A stretch of DNA of 64,000 nt from Siphonodentalium dalli (GCA_032622095.1 CP136066.1:4487784-4551783); one strand, 5' to 3'. Numbered from the stretch's first letter, positions 42,201 to 52,096 are shown. Translations and numbers: made by a program. Notes: generated by a model not told the origin, from the letters alone.

Positions 42201-44467
42201 TTATCGTGGATGACAAACAAAACACCGAAAAGCCCGTGATCGGAAGATATACAGTCATAACTTCGTATTTTGCGAAGTTTATCATTTGGGAAGCTATTGG
42301 GAAAATGTTGAGCGTCTGATTGATGCCTTGGTATAGATATATGACACATTTTGTCATAGTTTGCGATAGTCTTGCTATCATGGCATGTTATTTCAATCAT
42401 GTTTAGTGCTTCCCTTGTGCCATTGAGTGTACCACCTTCTATTGGATGAATTACTTCAATTTCATGAATGTCTTCACTGGGAATAGTTTCTGAAATCTCT
42501 ATTGAAATATCTAACCATTCCCATTTTTCATTGACATTATTTGTGGAGTGGCTGATGTATGTGGTGTTTGATTCAGATGAGGCTATCCCACACGAGTTAT
42601 CTGCGTCATTTAATGGTATGTAATCGTTCACATGTGGGATATTATTCATGCTGTCGTTCGTGATTATTTCATGGTACAATTCGGATATGTTGTCAACCTT
42701 ATTATCACATATATCAGGGTTTGATATACACGGTTCCATCTCCTTACCTGGAGATGTTTTGTCAGATAACTCACCATGTGAATCTGAGTCTCCAAACACG
42801 GATGGAAATTCTGAGTAATCTGAGTTTGAACACACGTATTTATCCGATAATTTATGGGGGTTGACTTTTGACTCAGGGAAGGATATATCCGACAACTCTT
42901 GTTGATATCCCGGATCCATGTGCCATGGAGGATTGTCATTACTGTTTGAGTCCAGAGTTGGTATTCTAGGAATGAGATTTTCAAAATCATTGTTTTCTGG
43001 TTCTTCAACCATATGTGGTTGATATTGTTTGTTCCCTATGATTGCAGATTTTGTCTCATTTAAACAAGTATCAGTAGAATCACTATCACAGTAATTTTCT
43101 TCATCATCAAATGCCATCTGAGTATTCTCAGACTTTGGCATTATTTGTTCCATTTCATACACAATATAAGTTGTTGATATGCCAGGGTTGTTAATGGCAA
43201 TGGCATTAAAAATATTGAAATCATCTTGAGGCAAACAATGACTAAGAGCGTTTATTCGCTCATTTTCACTAAAGTTGGCATCGATTACAAAATTAGAAAA
43301 TCTGAGTCTGTATTTCAGCCAGTCTTCTATACCATCATAAACTAGATGTTGTGGTATATTTTGGGGCAGTTGTTCATTTTTCGTACAACTTGAATGGTTA
43401 TGAACATGTAAGTCAACTTCTGGTATCACATTCTCAGTCTGTGATTTTTGGATTTCTATTTCAAGAGGTGCTTTTTCAGTCTGAACTGTATGATGTACCT
43501 CTGGTATAATTATTTGATTGTGTACCTTTGGGGAACACATTTGTTGTTGGATAACTTGAGGTTGACCAACTTGAGTTTGAGAAAATTGAGGTTGAACAAA
43601 TTGAGGTTGTTGCATTCCATGAGTTTGAACACCCTGATGGAACAATAGTTGAGTTTGAATACCCCTTTGGGGCATTATTTGAAATTGCTTACTTAGTTGA
43701 GAATTTGGTTGAACCTGCATACCTGGTTGAGGTATGGATTGATTTTGGGTGCCTTTTTGATTTGATTGGGGTTGCCCATTATGTTGAGCCATTTGAATTT
43801 GAGTACCTTGTTGGAACACATTTTGAGATTGACCACTTAGTTGAGGTACTATTTGAGATTGAGACGTTTGAGTACCTTGTTGGAACATATTTTTATGTTG
43901 ACCACTTGGTTGAGGTACTATTTGAGGTTGAGTTGTTTGAGTACCTTGTTGGAAAATAGTTTGAGGTTGAGGTACTATTTGTGGTTGAGACGTTTGAGTA
44001 CCTTGTTGGAACATATTTTTATGTTGACCACTTGGTTGAGGTACTATTTGAGGTTGAATTTGAGTACCTTGTTGGAAAATAGTTTGAGGTTGAGGTACTA
44101 TTTGAGGTTGAATATGTTGCTGGGACATATATTGAGTACCTGGTTGAGGTTGGTACTGTGGTTGGTATTGTGGTTGTGACATAGCCTGAAACTGCATACC
44201 TATTTGAGATATGAATTGATGATTTTGAACACCTGTTTGATTGTTCACTTGTGGTTGAGTCACTGCTTGAGAATGACCTTGATTTGGAGCAACTGGTTGA
44301 GGTTGAACCTGATTAGGAACTGGTTGAGTTTGAATTTGATATGGAACAACTGGTTGTGGTGTTGTTTTCGGTTGAACATATTGTTGAAATTGAACACCTG
44401 GTTGGGGTGTTATCCGTGGTTGAGCATTATTCTGAAATTGACCACCCGGTTGGGGTGTTATTTGCAA
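42197..44467 (-). CDS. Glutamine/proline-rich protein with gag-like segment (frameshifted main part)
   Basis: A 756-codon frame begins at an internal TTG; in-frame sequence continues upstream to a frameshift near 44499. Residues 1-330 are Q/P-rich tandem repeats, first a 16-residue type (PQITPQPGVQFQQN-like), then repeats of PQIVPQPSGQ and FQQGTQT. Residues about 375-445 (YDGIEDWLKYRLRF, then ENERINALSHCL) resemble the N-lobe of Ty3-type retrotransposon capsid. The rest is acidic and serine/asparagine-rich. The last residues come from the duplicated 105-bp block, so the natural C-terminus may be missing. No membrane segment or signal peptide. The family is not recognised. Confidence 0.6.
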   Translation of the reverse strand: MQITPQPGGQFQNNAQPRITPQPGVQFQQYVQPKTTPQPVVPYQIQTQPVPNQVQPQPVAPNQGHSQAVTQPQVNNQTGVQNHQFISQIGMQFQAMSQPQYQPQYQPQPGTQYMSQQHIQPQIVPQPQTIFQQGTQIQPQIVPQPSGQHKNMFQQGTQTSQPQIVPQPQTIFQQGTQTTQPQIVPQPSGQHKNMFQQGTQTSQSQIVPQLSGQSQNVFQQGTQIQMAQHNGQPQSNQKGTQNQSIPQPGMQVQPNSQLSKQFQIMPQRGIQTQLLFHQGVQTHGMQQPQFVQPQFSQTQVGQPQVIQQQMCSPKVHNQIIIPEVHHTVQTEKAPLEIEIQKSQTENVIPEVDLHVHNHSSCTKNEQLPQNIPQHLVYDGIEDWLKYRLRFSNFVIDANFSENERINALSHCLPQDDFNIFNAIAINNPGISTTYIVYEMEQIMPKSENTQMAFDDEENYCDSDSTDTCLNETKSAIIGNKQYQPHMVEEPENNDFENLIPRIPTLDSNSNDNPPWHMDPGYQQELSDISFPESKVNPHKLSDKYVCSNSDYSEFPSVFGDSDSHGELSDKTSPGKEMEPCISNPDICDNKVDNISELYHEIITNDSMNNIPHVNDYIPLNDADNSCGIASSESNTTYISHSTNNVNEKWEWLDISIEISETIPSEDIHEIEVIHPIEGGTLNGTREALNMIEITCHDSKTIANYDKMCHISIPRHQSDAQHFPNSFPNDKLRKIRSYDCISSDHGLFGVLFVIHDN

Positions 44468-44474
44468 TTGAGCA

Positions 44475-44954
44475 TTATTTAGAAATTGAACACCCAGATG
44501 TTATTTGGGGTTGATGATTTGGTTGAAATTGAACACCAGGTTGAGGTGTTATTTGGGGTAGAATATTTTGTTGAAATTGAACACCCGGTTGAGGTGCTAT
44601 TTGGGGTAGAATATTTGGTTGAAACCCTTGTTGAATTTGAACATTTTGTTGAAAACACTGGGTGACTTTTGGTGAGCTTGATGCTACTGTTGCATCTACT
44701 AAATATTGACTTGTGACATTTTGGCCTTGAATAGGTTGCTGAAGACACCAGTTTGAGGTTTGGCAATTCAAACCTTCTGGTCTAATGTCATGATAATATG
44801 GGGACTGTTCTTGTGAATTACGATATGGATTGTTCTGAGCAACTGTATGGCTTTGAACAATCGATGCTAATGAAGAACTTTTATTCTCCTTTTGATTACA
44901 GTACATGTAATTAAGACAATTAGTCTGACTAAAGTGTGGTGTCTGATAAGTCAT
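44475..44954 (-). CDS. N-terminal part of the same glutamine-rich gene
   Basis: 159 codons from ATG at 44954. The start matches that of the + strand copy at 47008 (MTYQTPHFSQ against MNYQPPHYNQ), and both have TAACAGAATG-like or TAACAGAATGA context, a possible splice acceptor. After residue about 150 the frame ends because five bases (CCCCA) present in the other copy are missing near 44499. Downstream coding continues in the 42197-44467 frame. Either a pseudogene or an assembly error in a repetitive tract. Confidence 0.6.
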   Translation of the reverse strand: MTYQTPHFSQTNCLNYMYCNQKENKSSSLASIVQSHTVAQNNPYRNSQEQSPYYHDIRPEGLNCQTSNWCLQQPIQGQNVTSQYLVDATVASSSPKVTQCFQQNVQIQQGFQPNILPQIAPQPGVQFQQNILPQITPQPGVQFQPNHQPQITSGCSISK

Positions 44955-45655
44955 TCTGTTATTGATGTTTTATATTCCAGAATTCACACCTACACCCTTT
45001 TTCATTTGATGCCAAAAAGTACAGTATACTAGTTGGATACAAAACAAACTCCAATAAATGAAATTATTTGTCAAAAAGTGGACACTAGAGCATCCATGTC
45101 ATTACATAAATGGGCATTTGGCAATGAAAAGGACAAAAAATATTATATCAAACAATTTGAGATTAAAAATTAATCAATTATATGGAAATTAATGCAAGTT
45201 TTTTTTATTAACAAGTGGACAAATTATCACATATATGGATTATTATAGGATATTTCAACAAAAATTGACAAGAACAATATTAATTTATAACAAAATATTT
45301 AAATAATGCAATATATAGGACAAAAACTGGAGAAATTTAATAAAAAAACGAAATATTTATGAAAAACAGGTGAAAATAAAAATTGACAAATTTATATAAT
45401 TTAATCAAATTAATCAATTATATTGGCAATAAGGATATATTTATGGCAAAAATAACATTCAATAATTGGGCATAAAAATGGAAAAATTATTTTGATATAA
45501 AGCAAAAATGTTTGTGAAATTTAAATCAAACAGTAAAAAATACATAAATTTTCCAGAAAATACTAACAATTTGTCGTAGCCAAGCAAGTACGAGTAATTC
45601 CATGATGTGGAATCATTTGGAATCGCCGGCGGCGATTTTTTGACTGAACCCACGT
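44955..45655 (-). other. AT-rich 5' flank or intron of the - strand gene
   Basis: The proximal part (44955-45345) matches, in inverted orientation, 46636-47007 upstream of the other copy, with many differences. The part 45346-45655 has no match there. No gene seen. Confidence 0.6.
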
Positions 45656-45687
45656 GGGGGGTCCACTTCAATAATACCTTCCGCCAT
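45613..45687 (-). CDS. Possible short first exon or upstream ORF
   Basis: A 24-codon frame begins MAEGIIEVDPP within the perfect inverted repeat and ends at TGA. In the other copy the same first codons (46603 onward) continue differently and stop after 13. It could be the first exon of the glutamine-rich gene, spliced to the ATG-proximal exon, or an upstream ORF. Evidence is thin. Confidence 0.25.
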   Translation of the reverse strand: MAEGIIEVDPPRGFSQKIAAGDSK

Positions 45688-45740
45688 TATCGTCTTCCTC
45701 GCACGTGTTCGTTTTTAGCTAACAACGCCATTGTCGTATT
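45656..45740. repeat. 85-bp perfect inverted repeat, left arm
   Basis: Reverse complement of 46551-46635 with no mismatch seen. It contains AACGCCATT and CACGTG. It lies at the distal 5' edge of the - strand gene. Confidence 0.95.
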
Positions 45741-45747
45741 ATTAAAC

Positions 45748-46160
45748 AATGAGAGAATCGAAATTACAAATTTCGTCAGGTTTGACTATTAAAAGCAGGC
45801 GAAATTTGCGCGCGCACCATTTCAGCCGACCCTCGATAGCTCAGTTGGTAGAGCGGAGGACTGTAGATGCTACGACTTGTCAGCTATCCTTAGGTCACTG
45901 GTTCGAATCCGGTTCGAGGGAGTGGAGAAAATTTTTATACATATTTTTTTTATCTTTTGTTTGTTTTTATATTTCCAATAGACCACAATATGTCCGTTCT
46001 CCGCTTATATAATGAAGTGTGCGCTTGATGTTGAACCTGAACAAATTTCCAATAATCGAATATGGTCTTGACTGTCATTTGATACCCAACATGCGCTAAC
46101 TTCGAAAATGGCGCCCATTAACACTAAATATGCGCATGTAAAACCCGTAGCCGATGGTGA
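45748..46160. repeat. Stranded partial tRNA unit, array block 5
   Basis: One tRNA-Tyr with its flanks and no tRNA-Arg, sandwiched between the two gene copies. Confidence 0.93.
45830..45921 (+). tRNA. tRNA-Tyr(GTA), isolated copy
   Basis: As 366-457; no change in the gene. Only about 80 bp of normal upstream array sequence remains. Confidence 0.93.
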
Positions 46161-46265
46161 TGTAGTGTTTTGGGGTATCAATTAAAGTGTAGTGTTTTTG
46201 GGTATCAATTAATTATCGTGGATGACAAACAAAACACCGAAAAGCCCGTGATCGGAAGATATACA

Positions 46266-46550
46266 AATGAAGACACATTTGACCCCGTCAACAATCGCGG
46301 GAGAGACAATCACGAAGTCAAACGAACACGGCTCGGCCAATTCCGGAACTGCACGGCGATGCTCTCCCGAAGACAAACTTCCATCACTCGATCCACAATC
46401 TTCAAACCAACAACATGTCTTACAAATATCGTCTATTCTATTGCCTGTTATTCTACATGTAAATGTTCCTGTTATATTATAAAGGTTAGTTAAACTTGCA
46501 TGTTCGTATTTAATTAATAATGTAGTATATAAAAATAACCCATCTTTAAA
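46266..46550. other. Unique sequence between duplication and inverted repeat
   Basis: 285 bp. A + strand frame starting in the duplicated block (46170) runs to 46493, with TAAAGGTTAGT just before its stop that could be a splice donor. I cannot assign it. Confidence 0.4.
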
Positions 46551-46635
46551 AATACGACAATGGCGTTGTTAGCTAAAAACGAACACGTGCGAGGAAGACG
46601 ATAATGGCGGAAGGTATTATTGAAGTGGACCCCCC
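46551..46635. repeat. 85-bp perfect inverted repeat, right arm
   Basis: Pairs with 45656-45740. Beyond it the two 5' flanks stay recognisably related down to the ATG. Confidence 0.95.
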
Positions 46636-47007
46636 AAATTTATAAAATTTCGCCAGTTTTTGTCCTATATATTGCATTCATTAAATATTTTGTTATAAAT
46701 TAATATTTTTCTTGTCAATTTTTGCTGAAATATTCATATATTTGATAAATTGTCCACTTTTGTTAATTAAATTGCATTGTTAATTTCCATATAATTGATT
46801 AATTTTTGCTCTCAAATTGTTTGATATCTATATTTTTGTCATTCTCATTGCCAAATGCCCATTTATGGATGCTCTAGTGTCCACTTTTTGATAAATAATT
46901 CCATTTATTGGAGTTTGTTTTGTATCCAACTAGTATACTTTACTTTTTGGCATCAAATGAAAGAGGGTGTAGGTGTGAATTCTGAAATATAAAACATCAA
47001 TAACAGA
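46636..47007 (+). other. AT-rich 5' flank or intron of the + strand gene copy
   Basis: Diverged inverted counterpart of 44955-45345. It ends AACATCAATAACAG immediately before AATGAATTAT, which resembles a 3' splice site. Confidence 0.5.
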
Positions 47008-48225
47008 ATGAATTATCAGCCACCACATTATAATCAGACTCTTTGTCTGAAATACATGGACTGTGGTCAAAAGGAGAACAAAAGTTCTTCATTAACACCG
47101 AAAGCTCAAATGCAAACAGTTTTTGCTCGGAACAATTCATATCATAATTCACAAGAACAGTCCCCATATTATCATGACATTAGACCAGAAGGTTTGAATT
47201 GCCAAACCTCAAACTGGTGTCCTCAGCAACCTATTCAAGGCCAGAATGCCACAAGTCAATATTTAGTAGACGCAACAATAGCATCAAGCTCACCAAAAGT
47301 CACCCAGAATTTTCAACAATATGTTCAAAATCAACAAGGGTTTCAACCAAATATTCAACCACAAATGACACCTCAACCGGGTGTTCAATTTCAACAAAAT
47401 ATTCTACCCCAAATAGCACCTCAACCGGGTGTTCAATTTCAACAAAATATTCTACCCCAAATAACACCTCAACCGGGTGTTCAATTTCAACCAAATCATC
47501 AACCCCAAATAACACCCCATCTGGGTGTTCAATTTCTAAATAATGCTCAATTGCAAATAACACCCCAACTGGGTGGTCAATTTCAGAATAATGCTCAACC
47601 ACGGATAACACCCCAACCAGGTGTTCAATTTCAACAATATGTTCAACCGAAAACAACACCACAACCAGTTGTTCCATATCAAAGTCAAACTCAACCAGTT
47701 CCTAATCAGGTTCAACCTCAACCAGTTGCTCCAATTCAAGGTCATTCTCAACCAGTGACTCAACCACAAGTGAACAATCAAACAGGTGTTCAAAATCATC
47801 AATTCATATCTCAAATAGGTATGCAGTTTCAGGCTATGTCACAACCACAATACCAACCACAGTACCAACCTCAACCAGGTACTCAATATATGTCCCAGCA
47901 ACATATTCAACATCAAATAGTACCTCAACCTCAAACTATTTTCCAACAAGGTACTCAAACAACTCAACCTCAAATAGTACCTCAAACAAGTGGTCAACAT
48001 AAACATATGTTCCAACAAGGTACTCAAACGTCTCAACCACAAATAGTACCTCAACCTCAAACTATTTTCCAACAAGGTACTCAAACTCAACCTCAAATAG
48101 TACCTCAACCAAGTGGTCAACATAAAAATATATTCCATACGGGACCTTCGGAGGTGCCAATGGCTATGTTTATTTTTATATCTGTATATGTCAATGCTAG
48201 TCATTTTGGGGGTGGACATTTATAG
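47008..48225 (+). CDS. Glutamine/proline-rich protein, 3'-truncated copy
   Basis: 405 codons from ATG at 47008. About 375 residues are homologous to the - strand copy and the frame is unbroken where that copy is frameshifted. The N-terminus has EQSPYYHDIRPEGLNCQTSN and a polar segment, then 16-residue Q/P repeats. Homology stops near 48137, inside the FQQGTQT repeats. The last 30 or so residues are encoded by unrelated sequence, so the gag-like and acidic parts are absent. A truncated gene, probably non-functional. Confidence 0.55.
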   Translation: MNYQPPHYNQTLCLKYMDCGQKENKSSSLTPKAQMQTVFARNNSYHNSQEQSPYYHDIRPEGLNCQTSNWCPQQPIQGQNATSQYLVDATIASSSPKVTQNFQQYVQNQQGFQPNIQPQMTPQPGVQFQQNILPQIAPQPGVQFQQNILPQITPQPGVQFQPNHQPQITPHLGVQFLNNAQLQITPQLGGQFQNNAQPRITPQPGVQFQQYVQPKTTPQPVVPYQSQTQPVPNQVQPQPVAPIQGHSQPVTQPQVNNQTGVQNHQFISQIGMQFQAMSQPQYQPQYQPQPGTQYMSQQHIQHQIVPQPQTIFQQGTQTTQPQIVPQTSGQHKHMFQQGTQTSQPQIVPQPQTIFQQGTQTQPQIVPQPSGQHKNIFHTGPSEVPMAMFIFISVYVNASHFGGGHL

Positions 48226-48588
48226 TAGTTCGCAAGATATTTTGTATTTGGGGGTGGACATTTTTATCAAAGATAAATTAATTGGAATTAAACCCCAAAA
48301 GCTGGATCATGAAAACCCTAGTCCTTAAAAGGGGGGCCTTAGTTTGAAAACTTGGGGGATTTGTAGCATCTTTTGGTCGGCAGCTGACGCCGGTGACTTT
48401 GTCACCGATGTCAAACGTCACGAACGAATCACCAGGCACTTGGAACTGACAGACCGAACAACGAAGACGTACATTACTGAGAGATAGAAGGACTTGCCGA
48501 CCGGCACGACGATGCGGATCCATCTATGATACAATGTGTAAGTAGATCTTGGATAATGGAGGGCAAGAGTTGTAGTAAAGACACTACA
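48138..48588. other. Orphan sequence between gene fragment and array
   Basis: Contains a 17-bp direct repeat (TTTGGGGGTGGACATTT at 48205-48221 and 48247-48263). A - strand stretch around 48350-48520 could encode a short peptide with a CSVC motif and VTFDIGDKVTGVSC. No family recognised. Confidence 0.4.
48205..48263. repeat. 17-bp direct repeat pair
   Basis: TTTGGGGGTGGACATTT occurs twice, 42 bp apart. Confidence 0.8.
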
Positions 48589-48712
48589 ATACCCAACATG
48601 TGCTAACTTCGAAATGGTTCCGATTAACACTCACTATGCGCATGGCAAACCCTAGCCGATGGTGACACCAAACTTGACCATTTGGAAACATAAAAATGTT
48701 ATAAAAATTAAT

Positions 48713-48785
48713 CGACCCCGACGAGACTCGAACTCGCAATCTTCTGATTCGAAGTCAGACGCCTTATCCATTGGGCTACGAGGCC
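48713..48785 (-). tRNA. tRNA-Arg(TCG), diverged
   Basis: G9>A and T13>C. The D-stem 13-22 pair becomes C-A; the rest folds. Belongs to the old edge unit. Confidence 0.82.
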
Positions 48786-49023
48786 AGCGAAAGCCACTTC
48801 CCTCATAGTAAAGTCAAGGCGGCGCCAATGTGATGTTCAAATTAGTTATTTACATTGAATACTAGATCTGTCGCACATCGTGCTGCGAGAAACAGGTTCC
48901 GTTGTGAGAATACAATTTTCCTGCATTCATAAATGATTCAACAAAGAGAATCGATATTTCCAAATTTCGTTCGGTTTGACTATTAAAAGCAGGCGAAATT
49001 TGCGCGCGCACCATTTCAGCCGA

Positions 49024-49105
49024 CCCTCAATAGCTCAGTTGGTAGAGCGGAGGACTGTAGATGCTACAACGTTGTCAGCTATACTTAGGTCACCGGTTCG
49101 AGGGA
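49024..49105 (+). pseudogene. tRNA-Tyr(GTA), T-arm deleted
   Basis: G6>A, a 20-nt intron (ATGCTACAACGTTGTCAGCT), ATACTTAGG in place of ATCCTTAGG, and loss of about 11 bases of the T loop and stem (CACCGGTTCGAGGGA). The B box is gone, so transcription is unlikely. Confidence 0.88.
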
Positions 49106-49379
49106 GTGGAGAACATTTTTGTACATATTTTGTTATCTTTTGTTTGTTTTTATATTTCCAACAGACCATTTGTCCGCTTATATAATGAAGTGTGTGCTTC
49201 ATTTTGAACCTGGACAAATTTCCAATAACCGAATATGGTCTTGACTGTCATTTGATACCCAACATGTGCTAACTTCGAAATGGTGCCGATTAACACTCAC
49301 TATGCGCATGGCAAACCCCTAGCCGATGGTGACACCAAATTTGACCACTTGGAAACATAAAAATGTTATAAAAATTAAT

Positions 49380-49452
49380 CGACCCCGACGAGACTCGAAC
49401 TCGCAATCTTCTGATTCGAAGTCAGACGCCTTATCCATTGGGCTACGAGGCC
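49380..49452 (-). tRNA. tRNA-Arg(TCG), diverged
   Basis: Same G9>A and T13>C as 48713-48785. Confidence 0.82.
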
Positions 49453-49681
49453 AGCGAAAGCCACTTCCCTCATAGTAAAGTCAAGGCGGCGCCAATGTGA
49501 TGTTCAAATTAGTTATTTACATTGAATACTAGATCTGTCGCACATCGTGCTGTGAGAAACAGGTGTCCGTTGTGAGAATAAAATTATCCTGCATTCATAA
49601 ATGAGAGAATCGAAATTACAAATTTCGTCAGGTTTGACTATTAAAAGCAGGCGAAATTTGCGCGCGCACCATTTCAGCCGA

Positions 49682-49773
49682 CCCTCGATAGCTCAGTTGG
49701 TAGAGCGGAGGACTGTAGATGCTACGACTTGTCAGCTATCCTTAGGTCACTGGTTCGAATCCGGTTCGAGGGA
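49682..49773 (+). tRNA. tRNA-Tyr(GTA)
   Basis: Gene as 366-457, although its left spacer is still the old, diverged type. This marks the edge of homogenisation. Confidence 0.94.
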
Positions 49774-50059
49774 GTGGAGAAAATTTTTATACATATTTGT
49801 TTTATCTTTTGTTTGTTTTTATATTTCCAATAGACCACAATATGTCCGTTCTCCGCTTATATAATGAAGTGTGCGCTTGATGTTGAAACTGAACAAATTT
49901 CCAATAATCGAATATGGTCTTGACTGTCATTTGATACCCAACATGCGCTAACTTCGAAAATGGCGCCCATTAACACTAAATATGCGCATGTAAAACCCGT
50001 AGCCGATGGTGACACCAAACTTGACCATTTGGAAACATAAAAATGTTATAAAAATTAAT

Positions 50060-50132
50060 CGACCCCGACGAGACTCGAACTCGCAATCTTCTGATTCGAA
50101 GTCAGACGCCTTATCCATCAGGCCACGAGGCC
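50060..50132 (-). tRNA. tRNA-Arg(TCG), A14>G
   Basis: A14, which contacts T8, is G. Confidence 0.82.
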
Positions 50133-50360
50133 AGCGAAAGCCATTTCCCACATAGTAAAGTCAAGGCGGCGCCAATGTGATGTTCAAATTAGTTATTTCC
50201 ATTGAATACTAGATATTTCGCACACGTGCTGTGAGAAACAGGTGTCCGTTGTGAGAATAAAATTCTCCTGCATTCATAAATGAGAGAATCGAAATTACAA
50301 ATTTCGTCAGGTTTGACTATTAAAAGCAGGCGAAATTTGCGCGCGCACCATTTCAGCCGA

Positions 50361-50452
50361 CCCTCGATAGCTCAGTTGGTAGAGCGGAGGACTGTAGATG
50401 CTACGACTTGTCAGCTATCCTTAGGTCACTGGTTCGAATCCGGTTCGAGGGA
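50361..50452 (+). tRNA. tRNA-Tyr(GTA)
   Basis: Gene as 366-457. First T-run reduced to T3 (AAAATTTATATA); the second is T5. Confidence 0.93.
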
Positions 50453-50738
50453 GTGGAGAAAATTTATATACATATTTTTGTTATCTTTTGTTTGTTTTTA
50501 TATTTCCAATAGACCACAATATGTCCGTTCTCCGCTTATATAATGAAGTGTGCGCTTGATGTTGAACCTGAACAAATTTCCAATAATCGAATATGGTCTT
50601 GACTGTCATTTGATACCCAACATGCGCTAACTTCGAAAATGGCGCCCATTAACACTAAATATGCGCATGTAAAACCCGTAGCCGATGGTGACACCAAACT
50701 TGACCATTTGGAAACATAAAAATGTTATAAAAATTAAT

Positions 50739-50811
50739 CGACCCCGACGAGACTCGAACTCGCAATCTTCTGATTCGAAGTCAGACGCCTTATACATTAG
50801 GCCACGAGCCC
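50739..50811 (-). tRNA. tRNA-Arg(TCG), C3>G and G19>T
   Basis: Loses an acceptor pair and the conserved G19 of the D loop and A box. Probably impaired. Confidence 0.7.
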
Positions 50812-51039
50812 AGCGAAAGCCATTTCCCTCATAGTAAAGTCAAGGCGGCGCCAATGTGATGTTCAAATTAGTTATTTCCATTGAATACTAGATCTTTCGC
50901 ACACGTGCTGTGAGAAACAGGTGTCCGTTGTGAGAATAAAATTCTCCTGCATTCATAAATGAGAGAATCGAAATTACAAATTTCGTCAGGTTTGACTATT
51001 AAAAGCAGGCGAAATTTGCGCGCGCACCATTTCAGCCGA

Positions 51040-51131
51040 CCCTCGATAGCTCAGTTGGTAGAGCGGAGGACTGTAGATGCTACGACTTGTCAGCTATCCT
51101 TAGGTCACTGGTTCGAATCCGGTTCGAGGGA
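51040..51131 (+). tRNA. tRNA-Tyr(GTA)
   Basis: As 366-457; no change seen. Confidence 0.94.
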
Positions 51132-51417
51132 GTGGAGAAAATTTTTATACATATTTTTGTTATCTTTAGTTTGTTTTTATATTTCCAATAGACCACAATA
51201 TGTCCGTTCTCCGCTTATATAATGAAGTGTGCGCTTGATGTTGAACCTGAACAAATTTCCAATAATCGAATATGGTCTTGACTGTCATTTGATACCCAAC
51301 ATGCGCTAACTTCGAAAATGGCGCCCATTAACACTAAATATGCGCATGTAAAACCCGTAGCCGATGGTGACACCAAACTTGACCATTTGGAAACATAAAA
51401 ATGTTATAAAAATTAAT

Positions 51418-51490
51418 CGACCCCGACGAGACTCGAACTCGCAATCTTCTGATTCGAAGTCAGACGCCTTATCCATTAGGCCACGAGGCC
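51418..51490 (-). tRNA. tRNA-Arg(TCG)
   Basis: As 65-137; no change seen. Confidence 0.93.
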
Positions 51491-51718
51491 AGCGAAAGCC
51501 ATTTCCCTCATAGTAAAGTCAAGGCGGCGCCAATGTGATGTTCAAATTAGTTATTTCCATTGAATACTAGATCTTTCGCACACGTGCTGTGAGAAACAGG
51601 TGTCCGTTGTGAGAATAAAATTCTCCTGCATTCATAAATGAGAGAATCGAAATTACAAATTTCGTCAGGTTTGACTATTAAAAGCAGGCGAAATTTGCGC
51701 GCGCACCATTTCAGCCGA

Positions 51719-51810
51719 CCCTCGATAGCTCAGTTGGTAGAGCGGAGGACTGTAGATGCTACGACTTGTCAGCTATCCTTAGGTCACTGGTTCGAATCCG
51801 GTTCGAGGGA
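51719..51810 (+). tRNA. tRNA-Tyr(GTA)
   Basis: As 366-457; no change seen. Confidence 0.94.
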
Positions 51811-52096
51811 GTGGAGAAAATTTTTATACATATTTTTTTTTATCTTTTTTTGTTTTTATATTTCCAATAGACCACAATATGTCCGTTCTCCGCTTATATA
51901 ATGAAGTGTGCGCTTGATGTTGAACCTGAACAAATTTCCAATAATCGAATATGGTCTTGACTGTCATTTGATACCCAACATGCGCTAACTTCGAAAATGG
52001 CGCCCATTAACACTAAATATGCGCATGTAAAACCCGTAGCCGATGGTGACACCAAACTTGACCATTTGGAAACATAAAAATGTTATAAAAATTAAT

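Larger units (their letters stand above)
41736..42253. repeat. 518-bp direct duplication, copy 1
   Basis: About 413 bp of tRNA unit (with tRNA-Tyr) joined to 105 bp of non-array sequence. The same junction recurs 4,012 bp on. Confidence 0.88.
45748..46265. repeat. 518-bp direct duplication, copy 2
   Basis: Matches 41736-42253 with very few differences (for example TTTTGGGG for TTTTTGGG). Confidence 0.88.

Noticed and set aside
43448-44482. Leucine-rich + strand frames opposite the glutamine-rich gene, and the - strand equivalents at 47300-48219
   Set aside because: CAA/CAG repeat codons read as TTG/CTG on the other strand, giving artificial Leu-rich proteins.
46170-46493. A 107-codon frame starting in the duplicated block
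   Set aside because: It starts in repeat sequence, has no recognisable domain, and the composition is not convincing. Described only as unique sequence.
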